From: Epiperipatus broadwayi | Taxonomy: Eukaryota; Onychophora; Udeonychophora; Euonychophora; Peripatidae | Direction of reading: 5' to 3' | Assembly (NCBI GenBank): GCA_028023455.1 | Contig: JAQFVV010012394.1 | Coordinates: 27,795,010 to 27,859,009 of the forward strand | Length of the DNA: 64,000 nt | In this document: positions 46,101-55,060 of the stretch, in pieces | How the letters are laid out: the number at the start of each line of letters is the position of its first letter | Numbering within the stretch: the stretch's first letter is position 1 | Translations under genes and position numbers: made by a program | Notes under the pieces: model-generated | What the model was told of the DNA's origin: nothing | Databases searched by the model: none | The model's input: the letters and a program-made list of their open reading frames with translations, nothing else

Positions 46101-46639
46101 CTCTATAGTTCTGGAGCATTTATCCCCCAATAATGCCATTGGAGTTCACATTAATAATTTTATGGTGTAATTTCATAATTTGTTGCTTTTAACCAGTTCA
46201 CCAGGTTGAAGTCTGGTCACCATGTGGAGTCTATTCGTTTCACATGCTAATGAATGCAGGCTAAGCCTAGGAAAGCCTACCATCCAGTCACCCTATTTCA
46301 TTAGTATAAAGTTAATTTAATTGTAATATATTCAAACTATTCATTAAAAATGATAAAATGGAAAGGAAAAACAAAAAAACAAAAAACAAAAGGATTAAAT
46401 ATGTACAAAAAAAATGGATTAAATAAATCAGAATTAATATATTTAAAATAATTCAATAAAAATAAAATATTATAAATTGATTTACAAGTGCCAATATTTT
46501 TGCACTCACATCTTTGACACTATTCACTTTAGATAAATTTATTAATGACTGTTACTAATCAATTTTTAGGCTAGAGATTATCATTTGATCAATAAGTCAT
46601 ACACTTTAAAGATTAATATCAATAAATCAATAGTGCTCT

Positions 46640-47640
46640 GACCTATGAACAGATCCAGAGAAATCATACAGCCAATTCATTCATTTCTCCATTCTGCTCT
46701 GTCTATGGTCCTGACCTTTAATTCCACATATCTCTTACCATCTCTAACACGATCCAGCAAAGTCAATCTTTTCCATCCTTTTTTCTTACTTTCATTAAAT
46801 TATTCTTTCTTTTAAGCATATGTCCAATGCAGTTCTCTTATCTTTATTTTCCTCTATCAATCTTCCTTTTCCATTCAATTCAGTTTTCCATTCTTCTCTA
46901 TGTCTATATCTCAAAGACCTAGTTCTTTTACTCAATGTCCATAATTCATAACCACAGAATAATACACTTCACATCTAGCACTTCATTAATTTTTTCCTTA
47001 ATTCTCTCTTCAAAGATCTGCAAAATATTTTCTTTCTCTTAATAAATCTTTAAAGATCTGCAAAATATTTTCTTTCTCTTAAGAAATACCTCCTTTGCCA
47101 ATTCTATTCTTCTTTTAATTACATCTTTACTGTTTTCATTATTACTCAACTAACTAAATCCATTTAGTTGTTGAACTACGATATTATTATTAATTTGTAT
47201 TCATTTTTGTATTCATGTCTATCCATAAACATTTCATTCCATAGTTCATACATGCTTCTTCTAATTTATTCAATATTATTTTCATTCTTAGGATTAAAAG
47301 CCATATCTGCAAATCTTAAAACATTTTAATAATCTACCATTAATATTAGTTCTTCCATAATCTAAATATTTATCTAACATATCTCCTAAACAAACGTTAA
47401 AAAGCACAGGTGACATGAAACATCCTTGTCTAATATCTCTTTCTATATTCCTTCAGTCTCATTATTCTCTAGTTTGATTCTTGTTCTTTATCCAGTATAC
47501 ATATTCCAAATCAATCTTCTAATCTTTCCAAATTACTCTATCAGATGCTTTTTACAAATCCATAAAAGACATATCAATTTCTTTTTCAATGTATCTTTCT
47601 GTGAGATTAATATATGTTTTTTTATTATTAAATATATCCT
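46640..47640 (-). pseudogene. LINE relic: RT and C-terminal region
   Basis: Minus strand in order: IDMSFMDL followed by RVIW-like text (47525-47590), IRQGCFMSPVLFNVCLGDML (47395-47455), a degraded middle, CIGHMLKRKNNLMKVRKKGW (46770-46850), then GKRYVELKVRTIDRAEWR (46660-46740). It is the same LINE lineage as the relic at 13690-13960. A 40-bp tandem duplication (47011-47090, AAAGATCTGCAAAATATTTT) disrupts it. Confidence 0.68.
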
Positions 47641-48103
47641 TCTTTTTTTTTTTAAATCAGCATTTATAAAAATACACATAATTTTGTAATATAAATTATT
47701 CATTTTACCAAATAATTCTTTACTTAATATTTACACTTGCCTAAAAATGCTTCTGGATATTGCTTGGATAATTTCAGTTTAATGGATCTGCAAAAAAAAA
47801 AATATATATATATCCTAATTGGGTGTAACATAACTATAATTAGATCTACTACATATATAAAAATAAAAGCTTAACAAGCAATAAAACTTAAATTACAAAA
47901 GTAACTAAATGAAGATATCTAAGATTCAAAGTTGTGACACTTCATTTAGACCCCACCCCTTTTCAAAGACACTATTACTTCCCTATAACTTGTTTTATTT
48001 ATTCCAAATTTATGTCTATTTATGAAACAAATGTCTAAATATCACATGATCATAATTTCCTAAGTTTACGCAAGCTGTTAAACAATAGCAAGCTTTCAAT
48101 ACA

Positions 48104-48404
48104 ATATAGTGCCATATATTGCAAGCCTTAGTAATCAATGGATGCAAGAAGACTTGTGCATAAAATTCCTATCTAATGCTACTCATCCAATAACCCCAGA
48201 CTAATTTCTAATTTCTGGCATTCATCAGGAGAAGCCTTGGATTTGAGAGCACTACACCGAAATCTTATGTCCTCACTGCTGAAAGCCATAAGATAGAAAC
48301 TAGTCTGGGGATATTGGATGAGAAGGCATTAGATAGGGATTTTATACACAATTTTTTTGCATCCCATGATTAGTAAGGCTTGCAATGGGTGGCACTATTA
48401 TATG
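48104..48404. mobile_element. Foldback element (family B) with hammerhead-like motifs in both arms
   Basis: Arms 48104-48232 and 48271-48404 are inverted copies (TTGCAAGCCTTAGTAATCAA against ATTAGTAAGGCTTGCAATGG) with a loop of about 40 bp. It is the same family as the longer element at 11211-12133. Each arm carries one hammerhead-like motif, pointing outward on opposite strands. Confidence 0.82.
48185..48242 (-). ncRNA. Hammerhead-like fold, family B copy 2
   Basis: On the minus strand CTGATGA (48228-48222) and GAAA (48208-48205) are both intact. Stem III is the minimal ATTAGT followed by the cleavage base C (triplet GTC, 48199), and the outer stem I pairs ATCCAA with TTGGAT. Inner stem I and stem II are weaker than in the copy at 11987. 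It lies in the left arm of the foldback at 48104-48404, and the right arm carries a second, core-mutant version (CTGCTGA at 48276-48282 with GAAA at 48296-48299). Confidence 0.5.
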
Positions 48405-48554
48405 GAGAGTTTGCTAAAGCCTGAATATGTTAAATAAAACTCTAAACCATTTGTACCATGAATAGATATATATTTTTACTGTTACATATTTGATAAACCA
48501 TAAAATTATTTACATATTCATTAAAAGTATTAGAATTCCAAATATACATATTAC

Positions 48555-48870
48555 ATACAAGCCTGGTAGGGTAGTGATTAACATATTTATTCACTATGCC
48601 CATGATTTGGGTCTGAGTATGGGTTAAGCAAAACTTGGAACATCCCCCCCCCTACTTCAGGCTAAGGATGTAAGCCAGCCCATAACAATTCATATCCCCA
48701 ACTACAAGTGGATTGAAATATTCTTATAAGCCTTACTTAAAGTTTATATGTATAAAAGCGAATGGCCTTATTGCTCAGGAATTCATAAAAAGTTTGAATG
48801 CTAGAATCGATTCTGGGATTTCCCAATCCAATTCTGATCACTTTACTAATTGTACCAAACGGCGCAGAGC
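48555..48870 (+). repeat. tRNA-like and short dispersed repeat sequence
   Basis: CCTGGTAGGGTAGTGATTAA is A-box-like and TTTGGGTCTGAGTATGG is B-box-like, followed by a C-run and unassigned sequence. From 48765 it continues into a relative of the unit at 15625-15870. Possibly one composite SINE. Boundaries unknown. Confidence 0.4.
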
Positions 48871-49195
48871 TAAAATTATATAATTCCATTCTATACAGAA
48901 TACAAATGATGCATGAGATAAATTTTCCTATATTTTGAAAGTGCAGACTATTCCATTATTTTGTCCAATCCCTATTCCTAGCCAGAGATTAAAACATTAG
49001 AAAAGGCCTGGCAGTTAATATATATTGGTAAGGATTGCCTTTTTTGCTATTGCACTTTGGTGAATGACTGAAGAGGTCTTGATTCCCGCAGCAGGCTTTT
49101 TAGAAACGATTTTGTTTTTTACCTAAATACACAGGAAATGGACAAAATAACTGAATCATCTGCAACACTTTTAATACAATGTCAAATCAGTGCTA

Positions 49196-49981
49196 TGTCT
49201 GGAAGCATAACTCTGGCTCTCCAAACCACGAGATCTAAATTTATCCCCTGGTAAAAATCACAATTAACATGGTTAAAATTTAGTATTTAATATATATACA
49301 GAGGTTTACATTATTATTTGACATATATGCAATTTAGTGATATATAAATAGCCCCATAGGCATACATAAATAATAGCTAAGATCCATATGATCTGTTCAG
49401 CCCCTAACTTGCTTTGGCACATTCAGAGGCAAGTTCTCTGCACTAGATGCTTAAGTTTTATACAATGACATCTGACACTGAAGTTAAACGTCCATCTGCA
49501 CACCAGAAGCTCCCAACAGCCACCTTTCAATAATTTTTGCCACCTGACTTCTATCGATTATCCAATTACTCTTCTGATTGACTTTTCTTTCACATCTCAC
49601 CAATAGGATAATTATTTCATATATTTGAGATATATCCTGAACCAGAGAATTTTACTTTATTAAATTGTATTAAAAAGTTATTTTTGGATTTCTAGAGTTG
49701 TTATCAATGAATGAATCAGCAACTCCCAATCATTTAATTGTTAATGGTATATATTTTACTCAAATAATTTAATGACTTATCTCTAGAGATCTTAACTATT
49801 TGCTCTTTTCATCTACTTCGAAAATAATCTTTTCTGATCACATAAACTTTTAAATTTTATTTTAGTTTACTATTTTAAGAAATTAGTGTATGTATTTTAC
49901 ATACACATATGTACATTGTCCTATTACAATTAACCATTTTATGTGTATGGTATTTAAACATATATACACACACATAAAACA
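49196..49981 (-). repeat. 3' LTR of the Ty3/gypsy element
   Basis: 786 bp starting TGTCTGG and ending AAAACA on the + strand (TG...CA in either reading). 49396-49960 matches 54009-54536 in direct orientation (CAGAAGCTCCCAACAGCCA, GTTATCAATGAATGAATCAG), and 49196-49390 matches 53457-53650 in inverted orientation. Confidence 0.8.
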
Positions 49982-49999
49982 CTTCACCCGAGGTCTGGG

Positions 50000-51071
50000 A
50001 TTTATTTTTTCTCTGGACTTAAAATGAAGTCATGGGGGTAATTTGGAATCTTTCTTTCTCTTTTTATACATTGAGGTGGATTTATCACAGTTTTGATTGT
50101 TATATTACCCATAGTATACATAGTTGATCTTCATCATGGTGGGTAAACTCTGTTCTGGTTTAGTGTCTTCATTTAGTACTATCTTGTTGGTATCTATTCT
50201 CTTGAATAAATCAGATATTATATACACCCTTTCATCTTCACGCAGTTGATTAACATGTTTGCATAATTTTTCCCCATCATTCATACAAACAGTTACTACT
50301 TACTTTGATAGGTGGCATATAACTACAGCTTGTGACCAGAATTTGTTCGGGTTATTTTTACCACACACTCATTTCTCAGGTGTAAATTTATAAGTATTCG
50401 CAAGCTGTTCAATACCATCTGCTGTAGATACAATGTTAGATAATTTTGTGTGCAGCTCTTGACCTAAATATACTTCAGCCAGTGATTTTTCCAGATTTAG
50501 CAGCTGAAATCAAATGCTGTTAAAGCAGTATTTTAAGGACTGTTTCCTGTATTCCTATTTTCCCCATTTTGTTAATGAATGAATTAAGATTTTGCATGGC
50601 TTTTTTTGGGAAATCTGTTAAATTGAGGGTAGGAAGGGAATGTGAGCAAATGTTTTATCCCCTATTATTGAATAGCCTCGAATTTCTCTGATGCAAAGCC
50701 AGTTTTGTTATCTAAAACTAAAATTTCAGGGAGATCATGATATGAAAAAATTTCATACAATTTATCAAGTGAATCATTTGCACTAGTATTTTTAATTAAT
50801 TTATATTTGGACTACCTTTAATATGCATTAGCGACCACTAAAAACGAATGTACCTTGATTGGGCCACATCGATGTGGATGCACTGCCATGGCCTCTCAGC
50901 TTTTGGCCATGCTTCAAACTGTGATGGAGGTGCTTTAGTACATGTTTGACAGTTACCATACTTTTTAATATAACTTTCAATATTGCTGTTCATGTTCAGC
51001 CACCAGACATAACTACAGGCTAATGCCTTTGCTCTGACAATACCTAGATGACCTCCATGCAATAACTTCAA
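50000..51071 (-). pseudogene. Ty3/gypsy integrase relic
   Basis: Frame 51071-50838 reads LHGGHLGIVRAKALACSYVW, then a C-X2-C pair, the H2C2 zinc-binding domain of LTR-retrotransposon integrases. A Gly/Trp-rich linker and HIDVA follow, the entrance to the catalytic core. Further down, with interruptions, LPEILVLDNKTGF corresponds to the core motif around the second catalytic Asp. The C-terminal tail near 50010-50060 reads RERKIPNYPHDFILSPEK. Interrupted by stops. Confidence 0.75.
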
Positions 51072-51198
51072 TATTTGATTTCTCCCCTTTAACTGGAATC
51101 AGCATATAAATCACCCATCAGAATGCAACTTTGCAAACTGTTAATTTATCATGGAAATTCCAGGATTCTTTATGGAAAAATTTTGGACATTTATTAGG

Positions 51199-51800
51199 CT
51201 AACCTTCATAGATTTGTTTTATAATCCACTGGTAGCCATCATCTACTTTTGTCCAATAAGCTACTGTTTTGCTATTAAGAGTTTGATTCTTTAGCACATC
51301 AACATAGTTCATTTCCATTTCCTTTTGATAGAGTTCAATCTGGTCAGGTATACGTGATAAAATATCAGCATGCCCTTCCAATATTCCAATATATAGTCGT
51401 AACTTGCTAGAATGTTTAGTTATCTTAAGGGCTAAGATGTTCGGGAATCTATTTGCTTCCTAAAATTCCCACTAGAGGTTTCTGATCAATTATTACAGTA
51501 AATCTACATTGTACAAATATTGATGAAATTTTTGATCACCAAATAGTGTTGCAAAAGTTTCCTTGTCCAGCTGATTATAATTTTTCTCCACTTTGGACAA
51601 GGTGCACGAAGCATAGGCAATGGGTCATTCACTTGACTGAGCAGAGTGACATAATATTGCTATGACCCTGAATTCAGAAGCATCAATGGTAAGAGTAACT
51701 TCCAAATTGCTATTATAATGGACTAGTAATTTATTTGAACTTAACAATAACTTTATACCCAAAAACACTTGTTCTTACTCAAGTTCCTGTTTCCACTTCT
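51199..51800 (-). pseudogene. Ty3/gypsy RNase H relic
   Basis: Minus strand in order: TLTIDASEFRVIAILCH (near 51700-51660), PIAYASCTLSKVEKNYNQLD (about 51630-51570), KETFATLFG...FHQYLY, and after a gap the frame 51381-51199 beginning EGHADILSRIPDQIELYQ, which is the end of RNase H just before integrase. Several stops. Confidence 0.75.
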
Positions 51801-51988
51801 GGTTCTTTTTAAGTAGATCATATAAGAGTCTGGCTATGTGGGCTTTACCTTGCAAAAAATTTCCAAAATTTTGAGTCCTAGAAAAGCCTGTAATTGCTTA
51901 ACTTTATTAGGTCTCAGGTTTCTACTACAGTTTTAGCCTTTTCTGGGGCAGGGGTACTGTTTTTGAAATGATATGACCCAAAAACTTA

Positions 51989-52640
51989 ATTTCATGAGCT
52001 TTCCAAATACATTTATGGGTATTAAGCTTGGTCCCCATTAATTTCATGAGCTTTCCAAATACATTTATGGGTATTAAACTTGATCCCCATTTCATCGAGT
52101 TTTATACTCTAATTAAACAAACTCTATGTTTATTTTCAATAGTAGCGGTAACAAGAATATCATTAAAATGGAATGACACCCTCGAATCACTTAAGGAGAG
52201 TTTCAATTTTGATTGAAATATGCTGAGGGCAGAAATGATCCCAAATGAAAGCTTGATGCATTTAAATAATTCTACGTCTGTGGTTAGTGTTAATATTTCA
52301 GTGGCTTTCTCAGTGAGTGATATCTGGTGGAAAGCAGTATTTAAATCTAATTTTGTGGAAAAAAAAGCCACTGCACAAACAAATTTATCCATTAGGTTTA
52401 GTAATAATTACTAATGCATAGCTCAATCAGATTTTTCAGTGGGTTCTAACATGCCTCTCCAACTAATTCATTAATTTCCTTCTCTATTCTCTCTTTCTGA
52501 GTGAATGAAAGCTTACACAGTTTGCAAATAATAGTTATGGCCTTAAGGATTATTTCTAATGAGACAGATGTTGTTTTAATTTTACCTGGTCCCCCATTAA
52601 ACAACCTAGGAAATTTGTCTCTCATTTCCATTTCTAATTC
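51989..52640 (-). pseudogene. Ty3/gypsy reverse transcriptase relic
   Basis: Frame 52631-52446 carries the segment before RT (EKIEKEINELVGEA-like). Frame 52392-52102 reads FFSTKLDLNTAFHQISLTEK, then LFKCIKLSFGIISALSIFQS, then FNDILVTA where the catalytic Y-x-D-D should be, so one Asp is replaced by Asn. A 52-bp tandem duplication at 51989-52092 repeats the NTHKCIWKAHEI-coding part and shifts the frame. Confidence 0.8.
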
Positions 52641-53456
52641 AATCTTTTATATAAATGTGAGTTTTATATCCAATTTTCTGAACCAGTCCCAGCCTATTAG
52701 TGGGTTAATTGGAGCATAAACTAAGTATAGAGGTAACTCAAATACTTTTTCCCTCTATTCTACTCACAAGGGCTTTAACCATACCTTTAATTTGACAGCA
52801 CTTCCGTTTATATCCAAGACTTTTAGTTCAGTTTTCTCAGTTGTCAGGAATTTTGTATAATTTGCAGTTACAGAGGATCATTTCCGGACTGAAATTTAAA
52901 GATATGCTGCTACCACTGCCAACCTACATAGATATGGGCTGGTCACACAATTTTCATTTTAGCATTATTTTATCACCTTCAGTAATTGTCATATTTTTAA
53001 TATTGGCACTGATTTCCTGATTATCGAATGTACCCTTATGGCTATTTCTTTCTTTGACAGGTTCATTCTATTTATTCTTACACATCATTTCGATGTGACC
53101 TTTTTTTTTTGTTACCAAAATAACATTCATCCTTACGGAAATAGTTGTTAGCCTTGTGGTCAATTTTCCCACAAGAAAAACAAATAAATAGATTTTGCAG
53201 ATGACGGTTTGCGTGTTACCCTTGCATTTAAACAAGGCTTTTCAGATTACTTGAGAACTAGTTCATAAGCTATCCCATATTTTACAGCTTCTTTATAATT
53301 TATATCACTTTCAGCTAATAATTGTTGCCTTAAACTGTCACTAATTATACCCCTTAGCAACTGCTCTAGGAGAGCACCATCAAGGAAAAGATTCATAGAC
53401 ACAATTTTTTGCCAGGTTATGAAAAGAAGTATCATAACCATTAAATAGATCATAAT
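52640..53456 (-). pseudogene. Ty3/gypsy gag C-terminus, zinc knuckles and protease region
   Basis: Gag ends with frame 53453-53247 (FLDGALLEQLLRGIISDSLR, then LLAESDINYKEAVKYGIAYE). It is followed by two decayed zinc knuckles at about 53190-53080: CFSCGKIDHKANNY, last Cys lost, and ECYFGNKK...GHIEMMC, second Cys lost. The protease area at 53000-52640 keeps only a VGSGSSISL-like trace of the D-S/T-G site. All frames are broken. Confidence 0.65.
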
Positions 53457-54007
53457 TATTACTTCTATATACCCATGGGGCTATTTATATATTGTTAAAT
53501 TGTATATATGATAACTAATACTGTAAACCTCTGTATATATTTTAAATACTAAATTTTAACCCTATTAGTTGTGGTTTTTACCAAGAGATAAATTTAGATC
53601 TCATATAGTCTGGAGATTTAGAGTTACACTTTTAGACATAGAAATTGTAGCAGTCCAAAGTCAATTAGTGTTTTAATGGCTAGATTTAGGTGTATAGAAC
53701 GATCGGCTAAAATATAATTGACAGCTGGAGATTTCAACATCAGTACGTAGTTGGCTCTTGTATGTCCAATTATCTCTTCATTAACAGAATTGAAAACGAT
53801 AAAATTAAAATAGCAATGTTATTATGTTTTGCTGATAAAGGGGTAATAGAGATAGCAAACAGGCTCTCAGTACCTCAAACTCCTGAAGACTTTTCATATG
53901 AGTAAATTAAAGATTGATTATTAAATTAATTTAATCTCCATCCCTCTAGGCATGTCACCAGAATTCATTTCCATGACCATTACCAGGTAAGTATGAAAGA
54001 GTTAACC
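53457..54007 (+). other. Inverted segment: end of 5' LTR, leader and gag N-terminus
   Basis: This 550-bp piece runs opposite to the rest of the element. 53457-53650 is the 3' part of the LTR (compare 49390-49196 in reverse complement: CATGGGGCTATTTATAT, GTAAACCTCTGTATATAT). Then come a leader and, at 53780-53890 on the + strand, a gag-like N-terminal frame MLLCFADKGVIEIANRLSVP continuing QTPEDFSYE. The remainder of gag lies on the minus strand immediately to the left. AGATCAT at 53448-53454 is shared by both sides of the left junction. Confidence 0.7.
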
Positions 54008-54536
54008 TATTCAGTCCCTAACTTGCTTTGGCATGTTTGGAGGCAAGTTCTTCGCACTGGAAATTTAACGTGCATATGGTGACACACAACATTGAAGTTA
54101 AATGTCCATCTGCACACCAGAAGCTCCCAACAGCCAGTATTTGTTTATTTTTACCACCTGGCTTCTATCAATTGATTGTCAAATTACTATTCTGATTAGT
54201 TCTTCTTTTATTTCATTTATTTGAGATACATATTGGACTGGAGAATTTTACTTTTATTAAATTATATTAAAAAGTTATTTTTGGATTTCTAGAATTGTTA
54301 TCAATGAATGAATCAGGAACTTACAATCATTTAATTGTTAATGGTATATATTTTATTCAGAAATCTTAACTAATTGCTCTTTTCATCTACTTAAAAAAAT
54401 AATCTTTTCTGACCACATAAACTTTTAATGTTTATTTTAGTCTACTATTTTAAGAAGCTAAATTTTTAAATTACTGTGTATGTACTTTAAATACATTGTT
54501 CTATTACAATTGACAAATTTATGTGCATGTAATTAA

Positions 54537-55060
54537 ATCATCATCATCAACCATTATCAATCCACAGCAGGATGAAGGTCTCTCCAAGTTCAATCCATCT
54601 TCTCTGATCTTTAGCTTCTCTTCTCAACATCATCCCTGCACACTTTCTTATTTCATCCATCCATCTAACATGTGGTCTCTTTCTGGATCTTTTACAATCT
54701 CTTGGAATCCAGTTTAAGATTTCAATTGTCCATCTATTATCATCTCTTCTAGCAATATGTCCAGCCCAACTCCACTTCAATCTTTTAATTTTTTCAATGA
54801 GGTCAGTAACACTTGTTTGTTCTCTTAACCATACATTGTGTTTTCAATCTCTTCTTCTTACTCCCAACATGCATCTCTCCATACTTCTTTGAGTAGTCTG
54901 AAGTCTCTGTATTGCTCTTCTATTAATGGTACACATCTCAGATCGATAAATAAGAACTGGTAAAATAAATTTATTAAAAACTTTCCTTTTCAAACACATG
55001 GGTATATTTCCTTTTAGTACAAAGTATTTCTACCAAAAGCACCCCAATCAAAAAAAAAAA
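54537..55060 (-). pseudogene. RTE-type LINE, 3' portion (split by LINE insertion)
   Basis: The + strand begins with (TCATCA)n at 54537 and the minus frame 54780-54547 reads KWSWAGHIARRDDNRWTIEI, then RKRPHVRWMDEIRKCAG. Nearly the same as the copy at 31266. It ends near 55060 with a doubled AGCACCCCAATCAA, where the + strand LINE begins; the remaining 5' part resumes at 58287. Confidence 0.85.

Larger units (their letters stand above)
49196..54536 (-). mobile_element. Ty3/gypsy LTR retrotransposon, decayed, with an internal inversion
   Basis: The element reads on the minus strand. The 3' LTR (49196-49981) is whole. The 5' LTR is split: its first part is 54008-54536 and its last part sits inverted at 53457-53650. 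Between them, pol and gag pieces occur in the expected reverse order: integrase, RNase H, RT, protease region, gag zinc knuckles, gag. A purine-rich GGGTGAAG lies just before the 3' LTR. The right end stops where an RTE element begins, so no target duplication can be tested. Frameshifts and stops throughout; the element is dead. The domain content resembles K02A2.6-type gypsy elements. Confidence 0.85.

Noticed and set aside
49196-53650. Inverted repeat of 190 bp as a terminal inverted repeat DNA transposon
   Set aside because: LTR alignment and gag/pol order show that it is an LTR piece displaced by an internal inversion.
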